From: Lophium mytilinum
Lineage: Eukaryota; Ascomycota; Dothideomycetes; Mytilinidiales; Mytilinidiaceae
Length of the DNA stretch: 64,000 bases
Direction: 5' to 3'
Assembly (NCBI GenBank): GCA_010093605.1
Contig: MU004193.1
Coordinates: 813,520-877,519, forward strand
Shown here: piece by piece, positions 54,861 to 64,000 of the stretch
How the letters are laid out: each line of letters opens with the position of its first letter
Position numbering within the stretch: the first letter of the stretch is position 1
Position numbers and translations under genes: made by a program
The notes under the pieces: model-generated
The model's input: the letters and a program-made list of their open reading frames with translations, nothing else
What the model was told of the DNA's origin: nothing
Database searches by the model: none

Positions 54861-55589
54861 ATGAGCCTTAGCAATTGGAAAGAACGAACAAAGGAGGGAG
54901 GGAGAGGCGAGAAGACGCATATGGCGGCATCAGACTGATTTTGCATTTTTTGCACGAAATGAGGCATGGAACGTTTCTTCAAACTCCTTTTCGCTCGGAT
55001 CACACCGAATCACACACTTTTCCTCCCCACCACGTCAGATCGTTACGGTACGGAAATACGAACACTATGAGGCACGAAGAACGGACGACAACTGTATCAT
55101 GCTGCACCCCCTTACCCTACTTTTCTACTTCTTGGTCGCTTCGAGGCGGCGGCTTTCTACTTTGCGTGTTTGCTGTTTGTGCGGGACCCCTCTCCAGAGT
55201 GTATTTGTATTTCGGGTGCGGGTGTGGTGGGTTTGATTCCTTGGGCTGCGGGGTGCGGGGTGCGTGTTTCCTTTTTTGCTGCTTTGGAGGGAGGGATGGG
55301 GGCTAGGGGTAGATGAGGGGAGGGTGGTAATGATGTGTATGTAGTATGGGCACTTCCTCTTAGCGATTGCGAGAATTATACCCTTCGTTTAGTAGGCGTG
55401 TTGTGGGTGATGTCGTGTGAACGCAGCTTTGTGAAGTGTAAATACAGTAACAGCCTCAAAGTCTTGTATTCCCATTTCTTTCAAGATTCGCGGTCTTCGC
55501 CTTTCACAGCGCCTCAGATGGATTGTGCTATACTCCATCCTCGGTTATTCAATTTGTCACGCTCTCTTTTCGGCACTATCTCATGATAC
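54861..55589. other. 3' flank of the large repeat protein gene
   Basis: No gene seen. T- and G-rich stretches around 55200-55330 probably belong to the 3' untranslated region. Confidence 0.45.
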
Positions 55590-55790
55590 GTTTACGTTAC
55601 ACGTCCATCCAAGTCCGATGCCCATCAAATGATCACATGTCCCTTTCCCCTCTCTCTAGTCACAAGTCCTCTTCAAGTGCCACGTCAGTCCCTCGTGACC
55701 GCCAAGCGCCCCACCTTCTGAGCAGTATAAGAACTTCTCCCGCCCGCTAGCTCGCTTTCTTCTTCTTCAGGGAAACATTGAAGAAGGCAG
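55590..55790 (+). repeat. Further TATA-bearing promoter-like unit
   Basis: The same architecture as the 41-43 kb units. C/T-rich sequence contains CACATGTCCC and CCACGTCAGTCCCTCGTGAC, then AGTATAAGAACTTCTCCCGC with TATAAG at 55726, then TTTCTTCTTCTTCAGGGAAA and CATTGAAGAAGGC about 45 bases downstream. No gene follows directly; a 3 x 50 bp repeat lies beyond. Confidence 0.55.
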
Positions 55791-55899
55791 GGAAGGGGGG
55801 GGGGGGGAATCAAAAAGCAACCAACCTCAAGGCGGATGGACTGGGTGGGAGGGGGATGAAAATACTATTGCTACTTGGAACTGGACGATGGCTGGGTGG

Positions 55900-56049
55900 G
55901 AGTGGGAGGTGTGGTCGTTCAAAAATCTCTTTCATGACTGGTCATGAGCGAGTGGGAGGTGTGGTCGTTCAAAAATCTCTTTCATGACTGGTCATGAGCG
56001 AGTGGGAGGTGTGGTCGTTCAAAAATCTCTTTCATGACTGGTCATGAGC
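55900..56049. repeat. Perfect tandem repeat, 3 x 50 bp
   Basis: Three identical 50-base copies start at 55900, 55950 and 56000. Each begins GAGTGGGAGGTGTGGTCGTT and ends GACTGGTCATGAGC. The palindromic TCATGA occurs twice in each unit. Identity across all copies means very recent expansion or ongoing homogenisation. Confidence 0.95.
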
Positions 56050-57039
56050 GAGTGGGGTTGGGGATTGAAATCCCAGGCTCTCAGATCGCATGGCTTGGGT
56101 GGAGAAGTGGAAGACTGTCTAAAACCAAAAGGATGTGCTTCGCAAGCTAGACATGGGGCTGGGGAGGGTCGTGTGGGTTTTTCAAAAATCACAAAAACAC
56201 TCGATGGATGTTGTGGAGGTTGGGGATCAAAAACGGGAAATCGAATGCCTTATGAGTTTGGCGGAGGAGGAGTCTCAACTACAACTTTCCACCACAACTC
56301 CCGATGTGCGGAAGGGGTCGTACAAACCGGCTTCTGAAAAGAGTGTCATGGCTGGAGCTGGGCCGGTATGGATAATAATATTTTGCACGCCATTCGCATG
56401 GCTGGAGCTGGGATGGTCTGGAAATCAACATTCTCCAAAGCATTGGGTAATGTGTTGGTGGAAACGGGTGCGTCGTCAACCTCCCAAGGCTAAGGTTCCT
56501 ATGGTGGAGGATGTTTTGAACAAACCTCCCAGAATACGAGGGGGTATGGCTGGGCTGCGCTTGTCGAAAACTCAACGAAGATGCGATATATGGTTGGATT
56601 GTGGAAGCCGGGATGTCGACATCGTTATGACGTCCTCATAATGAGTTGAGTCAACAAAAACATTACGACACAATATTCATGGTCCGACTGCGGAGACTCG
56701 GATATCAATGCAATAATGGCTTCCTTGCGATGGGTGGATTCACAAGCGTTATACCACTGGATCCATGACCAGGCTGTGGAAGTCGGGATATCGACAGTCG
56801 ACGACATGTTCATTGATGGATTGAGGTGGAGTGGAGTGGCATTAATCAGATTAAGCCGCTCGTTTCATGTTGGTGGCTTCTGGGTGGTTCAATTGTAAAC
56901 ATCAAAGAGACGATGACTGGAGGTGGAAGAAGGGGAGTTACAGCTACACGGTGATCATCTTTCGGGAAGTCCGTGGTTTCAGTACCTCTCCCTCGGCGCT
57001 GCTCTATAGTTTCAGCACCTCCACCTCAGCACTACTCCG
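56050..57039. other. Gene-free region with dispersed short repeats
   Basis: Purine-rich, with repeated words: CATGGCTGGAGCTGGG at 56347 and 56398, and GGAAGTCGGGATATCGACA-like strings near 56605 and 56778. No protein-coding gene is recognised. Confidence 0.4.
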
Positions 57040-57312
57040 ATGGCCTCGTTCAACGAAAATTCCGACGAGCTCATACTCGCTATAGTCGCTGATGTGGCTC
57101 TCGAAGACATCGTCAGTCTTTCAAAGACATGTCGTCACCTCCGCGAGATCGCCCTCCCAGCGTTCTTTTACACCGTAGCGTTGACCTGGGCAACGACGCA
57201 AAGCAGGGATAGGATCCTCCCATATCCAGAAGCGGGCTTGATTCTGCGAACGGTTGTCCGGGACTCTTCCCTCGCCGCACTCGCAAAGGTGGTTAATCTT
57301 CGGATGCGATGA
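57040..57312 (+). pseudogene. F-box domain fragment
   Basis: The ATG at 57040 opens a 90-residue frame. Residues 4-45 are a good F-box: NENSDELILAIVADVALEDI, then VSLSKTCRHLREIALPAFFY. A full F-box protein would continue into several hundred residues of substrate-binding sequence. Here the frame ends after NLRMR, and no phase-compatible continuation that reads like one is visible within 300 bp. It may be a decayed or truncated copy of a multigene F-box family; a short functional protein cannot be excluded. C/T-rich promoter-like sequence lies just upstream. Confidence 0.55.
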
Positions 57313-57689
57313 GTGTCTAAGATAGGGGCGAACCTTCATTCTTAGGTTATGGTAGGGATATGGGAGGAGATCGAGGAGAACGGTGATGGGCTTCTGTGAC
57401 ATGCTGGAATGGGGGGTACCATCATCGTTCACTGAAGCTACTATTCCGAGCACCAATAGCAACATCCCCGCCTCTTTCAAACCCCGGCAAACTCATAAAT
57501 CGGTCGAAGCCAATGTTTTGATCAGGCACTGGCTTCATGGGAACTCATGCTGGCGCATTTTTCGACCGCGGCTGTAAACCTTCTCCTTGAACAACTCTTC
57601 CCTCTCCTTACTTCTCTCTTTTATACAGTGAAAAAGATGAAGAGTCACATGATAGCAGACTTAAACCCCGTACCCAACTCCTATCATTC
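57313..57689. other. Intergenic after F-box fragment
   Basis: Short frames only, none recognised as the missing part of an F-box protein. Confidence 0.35.
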
Positions 57690-57900
57690 GCTCCAGGCCC
57701 TCTTTGGATATACCTACCTCCCACTATCGCCTCACATCAACCATCTCACGTGGCCCTCTTCCCTTCCACGTGATGCCTGTTAGTCCCCTCTTCCGGTGGG
57801 TATAAAAACCCCCTTCCCTTCCTCAACTTCTCTTCTTCAAGGTCGACATCAATGGTGGCGGCAAGGGAGCAAAACCATGGTATTAGAGACTACATGTGGC
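57690..57900 (+). repeat. Further TATA-bearing promoter-like unit
   Basis: Two CACGTG boxes (CTCACGTGGCC and CCACGTGATG), then CCTCTTCCGGTGGGTATAAA with TATAAAA at 57801, a C/T run, then CTTCTTCAAGGTCGACATCA about 45 bases downstream and GGAGCAAAACC beyond. It matches the 41-43 kb units feature by feature. No open reading frame of note follows. Confidence 0.6.
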
Positions 57901-60328
57901 CGTTCGGTGGAGGGGCAACAGCTTGACCACCTCCTGCCATGTGGTGTTGTCTAGCTGGAGCAGTAAGAGGGAGATGTAGCGCAACATGGAGCGTTGGTTG
58001 GGGGAGCAAAAAGCCTCACTATTGGGATATAAGTGATGATGATTAGTAGGATTTCGGAAAGAAGCTAGATATCAACGTCACGATAGAGATCTAATATCGC
58101 CCATATAAAGCAATAGTATTGGTATGCAATAATGCTCTCCGTCAATCATGAAGAGAAGAGCTCTTCAACTATTATACGCAATGTCGAACATCCGCATTGA
58201 AAGCCACTTACAGCACGCCGGCCACACTCAACCATTTCTATGGTCTTGAAGCTCGCAGATCACCGAGCAGACCATGTTTAGTAGCGTATTCCTATTTTAT
58301 AGCTCCCATTTCTTCCTCCATTTTTCCTCTCTCCCCTCTCCCTTTTCTCCCTTGATTTCTTCCTCATCTCCCACTTGCCCACACTTTATACCTTAGCTGA
58401 CAGCACTCCACACTCCCCTCTCCCACGTGCCCCCCCTCACTCCCGTGACCTTTCCCGTGACTCTCCCGTTATCACACCCCCTCGACCTCCCCCCAACCAA
58501 TCACCCACCCCTGCGCCACCGTTGCCAAGCCCCCGTCTCCACCCACACCAAAGCGCAAATTCAACCCACCAGATCTTGACAGCTAACGGGCGGGGGCCCG
58601 TGCACCTAGCTAACACTCCCTCCTTCCCCAAGGAATGGTGGTCTGACATCCCTCCAAACCACCCTCTACCCTATGCACCCTCCCCCATCCAGCCACACTA
58701 CACCGGAACAACCCGTCTCTCACGTGTCTCACCCCAACAAACCATCACACCGTGAAAAGGGTGTGAGGCAGCTATGCAAAACACCTCAAAATCTGACTTG
58801 TCTCGCGGATAGCCACGGATACGCCAGCCAGCCCCAACGACTCATGCGCTTCCCACAGTCTCATTCCTCGAGTAAGGCCTTGGCGGGCTCGGAGATGGGA
58901 GTGCTTAGCCAATCTCTATACAGCAACACCTCATTAATATTTCCCTGCAGCTGGCATCCTGGCTCCCCTAACTCTCCCAACTCCTAATCCAATATTATGG
59001 AAACGAAAAAGTGGGATCATTGCGCTGCTAACCACCTGCCCGATTCACGCACGCACCTACCGATTTTGTTAAAGAATTTCGCAATTCGCAGAGTAGCTAG
59101 TGTGCTCGTACTATAGAAAGAGAGCGTGGTGTTGCGTATCCAGTCTATCCGAAATATAGAGTGGGTCTACACCATTCAATTCGTGCGGTCTCACACCACC
59201 ATCACCAGATGCGGAGCGAGGGGCTGGGGGGAGGGGTAAAGAAATGTGATAAGCAGTGCAGATGACCGCCAGAAGCACACACAGTTCACGTCGCATACAT
59301 ACACCCTCTCATGCATTGAAAAAACGGCTGTTGGGGGCCACGAATCTCGACTATACACGTGGACGGTTGGATTGGAGGATAGGTTTTATTGTTTATACTA
59401 CTAGGCTAGATTTTCGAACTACCATATGTTGTAAGTATGTAGGTATGTGTCCCCAATATCCCCGTTACCATACTTTCCGTCCTTCCTTCCATTTGCATTT
59501 GCCTTGACTTGCCCGTCGCATCGTACTCGCACTCGCTCGCTTCGAAACAAGACAAACATTACAGTTTTCTTTCTCCGCAAACCCCGCCAGCGCATATTCC
59601 CTTGAAAGTGCCCAGCACTTCCTCCCCACCAGCCGGTCCGCTCCACTCATCTAGCAGAAAAAACAGTCCATACTTTTCTCAGTCGTCTTTTAAGCACAAT
59701 CGTAATCCGCAGAAAAACAGAAGATACAGTTGCTGTATATCCGCACTCCATATCCGCAATAGAGGTTAAAGAAATTCGGCATAGAACACGGGATATATCG
59801 CACTCAGAAAACCACAAGCGCAAGAAAAGAAAAAGACATGAAGCATGAAAGTCTAGGACGGCCTAGTAGCCATCCATAATAGTACCCGTGAGAGACACCC
59901 ACGAATACCGCACCTCAAAGCTCCGGATTGATTGAAGCAGAAAAGGCAAGAGGAGAGAGACATGAAGCACTAGGGACAGCCAAGACCATCCCCGTCTCAC
60001 TCCATGCAGGTCCCGCAGCCGCACATTGAATAATGTTTCAACAAGCCAGCGGCGGCCGCCCACACCCAAAAAGCGCCTAGGCCGTACCAGGGAATGCCCG
60101 AAGAAAAGATACAGAGAAAATGGGGTGAGCGATCAGCATCTCCCAAAACTCGTCCGTGACAGATGGGGAAAGAGGCCCGCTAGCCGGGGTGCCATGCCTG
60201 TCGCTTCGGATGCGAACATGCAGGTTCGCAGTTTTATCCGGAGGCTTTGTGCATTTTCAGCGAGAATTTCGGTTCCCGCGCTCCGACTGCTGAGTCGAGC
60301 ACGGGTTGGCGCAGGGATTGCGACTTTC
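57901..60328. other. Long intergenic region 3' of the Medusa-like gene
   Basis: About 2.4 kb. 58310-58370 is nearly pure C/T, and 58375-58755 is C-rich and open in one frame, but low in complexity and without a domain. Frames on the plus strand over 60026-60499 run antisense to the last exon of the next gene. No gene is supported. Confidence 0.4.
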
Positions 60329-63300
60329 TTAAGGAGACGACTCGCGCCCTCGACCTCTCTTGCTGCGCTCCATCCACCGCCGCTTGCCAACCCGCGTCTC
60401 AAAGTGCGGGGCAACGTCGGTGACATCTTTGCCTGCTGCGACCATGGTGCTGCGCATCTTGTTGCGGTAGGCGTCCACTGGGGAGGTAAGTTAGCTTGAA
60501 CGTTCGAATTGAGGTCTTTGAGATTGTCACTTACGAGATTTCTGCAGAAAGAGCGTCCGATTCGCGAACACGCGGCTTTGGCTCCAGCTCATTCGGTAGC
60601 CTAAGTCATTGAGAGTAATCTCCTTGCGTCGCTTCTGCCTCGTCATCCGCGGTTTCGGGACTCTCGCTTCCGTTCCATCGAGCATTGGGACTGGAACAAG
60701 CGTGGAACCCGAAATTGGCGGAGCACCCTCCTCGTTCGGCTCAATCTCGTCGTTGAAGACGCGGCTCCCACGGGGAGAGGTGGGCGGAGAAGTCATCTGC
60801 ATGGGGAAATACGAGCGGGGGAATACCGAGTTCTTCTCGCGATAGGAATCTGGCATCTCTTCCATCTGAACTTGGTCGAGCATGACTCGGACGCGCACTC
60901 GCGTTCCTCGTTGCGCATCATCCACAAGGATGAACTTGCGGCGCTTGGAATCTGGTAGATCTCCAAATAACGCAATATTGCGCTCTTCCTCCTCTTGCTT
61001 GGTCACTGGCACGGCCGTCGCGTGTGACGGGGCGCGGCCGCTGGAATGCCCCATTCCATCGTGGATCGGCGGCATGGTTGATTCGCCCACCGATGAGCTC
61101 GTAGGGAAGGACGGATAAAAGTTCTGCGTTTGCCGGACGTCGTGTGGCGAAGACTGGCCGTTCGGGGCTTGGTGGTGGTGAGTGTGCGATTCAGGATACT
61201 CATTATCGGCTACATAAGACAAAGGAAATTAGCTCTCACATTTCAAATCCGATCCTCTGGTGCATAATATGTGGTGTGGTGTGTGGGGAAAAAAGTGTTA
61301 CATCAAGAAGGAGTGTGTAATGTACATGCGATACAGAACGACAGGATGGCTCTCATTTCAATATCCGTCAAGCATGCTTATTGCACGTATTGTCACATCT
61401 GGTGAAACATACCGCTAACGTCATCTTGCCCTCCGGGCCCGCCGCCTGGATGTTCATGGTGGTGGTGCAACTGCGGCCCTCCCATGCTCATGCTAGGCTG
61501 CCTTGGTCCTGGAGCGGCCAAGCCTGCCGAATTCGGACCCCCTGCAGACCCCGGCACAGGACCTGCCATGTGATTGTGGGGCTGCGGCTGCTGAACGGCC
61601 TTCCTATTGCTGATCTTGGCCATTCTCCTAACCCGCCTACTCCTTAGGCGCGGATCTTGGTTGCTGTTGCGCCAGCTGTCTACGGCACGCTGGATCAGAC
61701 CGCGCTTCCCTCTCAGGCAAGGGTTAAGCTGAGCGAGCGCCCAACCCACGGTGTTGCATTCGGTCTCGTAGTGAAGTCGGTTCCCTTTGTACTGGTCTTT
61801 GTGGCAGCACGCGCGGGGGTATACGCAATTCTCGGTTTTGAACTCCTGGGGAAGCTCGTCGACGTTGATAGACTCGACATCGCACCGAATCGTGTACTCC
61901 ATCTTGACGCGGTCTCGGGAGTACTCAAACGCAATCCATTGGACGCCGTTCTGGTCTTGTCGTACGACCAAAGGCGTGGTTGCTGGAATGGGACCGGGAG
62001 CTGCGTTGGGGTTTACGTTGGATCCCGGAGCGCCAGGATGCATGTTTGGCGGTCCAACTGGAGGTCCTTGAGGGGCTGCTTGAGGTGGTCCCAGTCCCGA
62101 GCCTGGTCGTTGAAGCGGAGTTTGAGACATTCGCGACTTCGGGCTGCCTAATCCAGGCGTGTGCGGGTGCGAGCCTTGGTGCTGCATTGGCTGACCTTGC
62201 TGATGGGACATCAAAAGTGAGTTAGAAGCCATCGGTTGATGCTGCTGGGACGACGGGTGCTGGGCGTAGGGCGATTGCTGTGCTACTGGGTACGGCGTGT
62301 AGTACATTCCCTGTGGTGGCATCTGGCTCGTCGGTTGCCCGTAGAGAGGTCGTCCATGTTGGTCGTGCTGCGGTGACTGCACTGAAGCGGGCGAGTTTGA
62401 CTGCGGTGTGTGGTAGATTGGTGGAAATGTGCGGTTCATGGTAGCGGTTGCCATGAGGTCTGGGTTCTCTGCAGATCCAGTCAGAAATCAATACATCTTG
62501 GGGCCCGCGGGTTCGACGGGGGTGAAGTTGCTTCGACGCGTCTTCTAGCAAAACATTCACCAAAACAACAGAAAACCTGGTAGACAGACGCGTCGAAGAA
62601 GAGAGAAGCTTTGAAACTGACCTGAGGACGTGTAGCTTCCGGAAGCACTGTTCGTGCTATACGGGCTCGGGTGGGCAGGATAGTAGGGGACTTCCTGCTG
62701 CTGACCTGGTGGACCTGGGATTGGATTTCCGTACGGCGACTGGTGCTGCTGCGGATTGGACGGGTGCGGCGACGCGTACGGGCCCTGAGCAGGCGACTGC
62801 GCGGGTTGAGACTGGTGAGGAGAGTCAGGATGATGCTGCTGGACTACTCCGGCGCGTGGATGTTGGAGGTGCTGTGGCGGTGGGAGGCCCTGCGCAGAGG
62901 GGTGGGGGTGATGCTAGCGCACGACACGTTAGCCACGACGTCCCAACGACGGATGAGTAATGTGCAGGCGAGTGGTGAGGTGTTGCAAAACAAAAGCCCT
63001 CGCGCACATCCACGTCCTGGCAAGAGAGCAGTAGTACCTCGGCGAGATCGGAGCAGACAGATCAGACCAAGGGTAGGAGGGCGGACAAGGAGAATAGACA
63101 GGCAGAAGAGACGGCAAACAAATGCAGGGTTTTTGAGAGGATGGATGGAGGTGGGTGATGGTTGGATGGGTGGCGGGGGTGAGGGGCATATGAAGGCGGT
63201 GTCTTGAGCGATGCGCAACAGGCCAACCGCGTTGGGACAGCTCTGGACAAGGGTAGGTGCAAGGCGGCGGTGACTGAAGGAGATATAGGAAGACAACGGG

Positions 63301-63789
63301 GTGTGGAGGAGTGCTCAGACGGCGACAGCAGCGCGCGCTGGTGAGTGGCCCGGGCAGGACGCACAGCGGAGGCCTGGGAGGAGGCACCAGGGTTCCGCTG
63401 CTGGCCCTCGGGCGCACTGCTTGGACATGACAGGGGGATGCCGGTGCAGCAGAGGCTGGAGCCGGACAGGTGCAAGACGACAGAGGGTGCAGGCTGGGGG
63501 AGAGTGAAGGTTGAGGCCGCTGCTTGGCGAGAAGGGCCTACCATGTAGCCAGTGCAGCACTGGAGCTGGGGGTTGGGCGATAGCTCGGGATGCGGCGTCG
63601 TTGCAGCGCGGATGTGCAGCAGAGGGCTTGATGCATGCAATGGGCAAAGCCAACGGTCGGAGGGAGGGTGCGCGAGTGGTGGAGGTTGAGGAGCAGGGAG
63701 GCACTCACCAGCTGGGCCGCCACAGGAGCCGGCTCTTCCTTATACTTGCGGGGGCTGCCTGCCCTATCTCGCGACGACGCATGCGACAT
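60329..63789 (-). CDS. medA: Medusa-like (MedA/Acr1/Ren1) developmental regulator
   Basis: Nuclear regulator of conidiophore development and adhesion in its known relatives. Five exons: 63789-63709, 62913-62622, 62468-61413, 61209-60535 and 60477-60329, coding for 750 residues. Introns are 795, 153, 203 and 57 bases; all joins keep phase and restore family sequence, for example SYTSSENPDLMATATMNRTF, FLQKSLDAYRNKMRS and DDVSADNEYPESH. The first 300 residues are Gln/Pro/His/Ser-rich. Two conserved blocks follow: about 285-410 (VQWIAFEYSRDRVKMEYTIR, ENCVYPRACCHKDQY, LNPCLRGKRGLIQRAVDSWR) and about 560-700 (RVRVMLDQVQMEEMPDSYRE, PRMTRQKRR, LNDLGYRMSWSQSRVFANR). RRVRRMAKISNRK is a likely nuclear signal. 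The family is recognised from memory of conserved blocks, so the name is less certain than the gene. Confidence 0.8.
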
Positions 63790-64000
63790 TGTTATTATTG
63801 CTGCTGGAGGTCTGGGGGGAGTCAGTGACTGAGTTGGGCGCGAGGGCAGGCCGTGCAGGCTAACAACGGCCGTCCGTGCAGCTGCAGTGCCGCGCTAGCT
63901 GCGTAATTTCAGCACACCACCGCAGACAGGGTGGGCCCCGGGCAGCGTGTAAAAGAGAAACGCCCTAACGCGCCGAGTCCAGCCACCGGCTTGGGCGGGC
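63790..64000. other. Upstream flank of the Medusa-like gene
   Basis: About 210 GC-rich bases to the window edge, presumably promoter or leader. No motif stands out. Confidence 0.35.

Noticed and set aside
58375-58755. Proline-rich open frame
   Set aside because: C-rich low-complexity sequence without a domain; probably a composition artefact.
60026-60499. Plus-strand open frame of 157 codons
   Set aside because: It runs antisense to the last exon of the Medusa-like gene, whose frame is supported by family similarity.

Overview
The window looks like chromosomal DNA of a filamentous ascomycete (Pezizomycotina, perhaps Dothideomycetes). Three things point there: introns of about 47-75 bases with GT...AG ends and CTAAC-like branch sites; a Woronin-body gene (hex1), which exists only in Pezizomycotina; and typical fungal families such as HET, Zn2Cys6, an AcuF-type zinc finger, a Medusa-like regulator and a Kre9-like wall protein. 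About twenty genes lie on both strands. Exon joins were worked out by hand from reading frame, splice sites and family similarity.

Layout. 0-7.2 kb is gene-poor: a Zn2Cys6 factor cut by the left edge, two blocks of 162-bp-spaced repeats, a tryptophan-rich AT-hook protein at 3.5-4.6 kb, then decayed DNA with a short TA-flanked inverted-repeat element. 7.2-16 kb is housekeeping: TRS20 (TRAPP), MRPL31 (mitoribosome), a BTB protein, a disordered protein with SUMO-binding-like motifs, and a Gyp2-type Rab GAP. 16.7-26.7 kb holds a mitochondrial-type SDR, an Inp54-like tail-anchored inositol 5-phosphatase, a HET protein, a 543-bp terminal-inverted-repeat element with a perfect 8-bp target duplication, a Ure2/nu-type GST and a MARVEL protein. 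27.7-29.5 kb is a degenerate array with a period of about 105 bp.

29.8-43 kb holds a Kre9-like surface protein, hex1 with an unusual in-frame 5' extension, and a divergent pair (DUF7580-type protein and AcuF-type C2H2 protein). It continues with an inverted copy of the 105-bp repeat and a tandem set of TATA-bearing promoter-like units. 43.5-54.9 kb carries two very large genes: the ER ubiquitin ligase DOA10 and a 1,543-residue Ala/Ser-rich repeat protein of the family often misnamed 'transcription factor hoxa13'. 55-60 kb is gene-poor, with more TATA units, a perfect 3 x 50 bp repeat and an F-box fragment. 60.3-63.8 kb is a five-exon Medusa-like developmental regulator.

Shared themes. Several genes serve ER, Golgi or membrane functions (TRS20, the Gyp2-like GAP, the Inp54-like phosphatase, DOA10, MARVEL), but nothing indicates a gene cluster. 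The most unusual material is the repeat landscape (105-bp array, 162-bp periodic blocks, TATA units), the hex1 5' extension without a visible ATG, and the divergent DUF7580/AcuF pair. All names come from pattern recognition without database searches.
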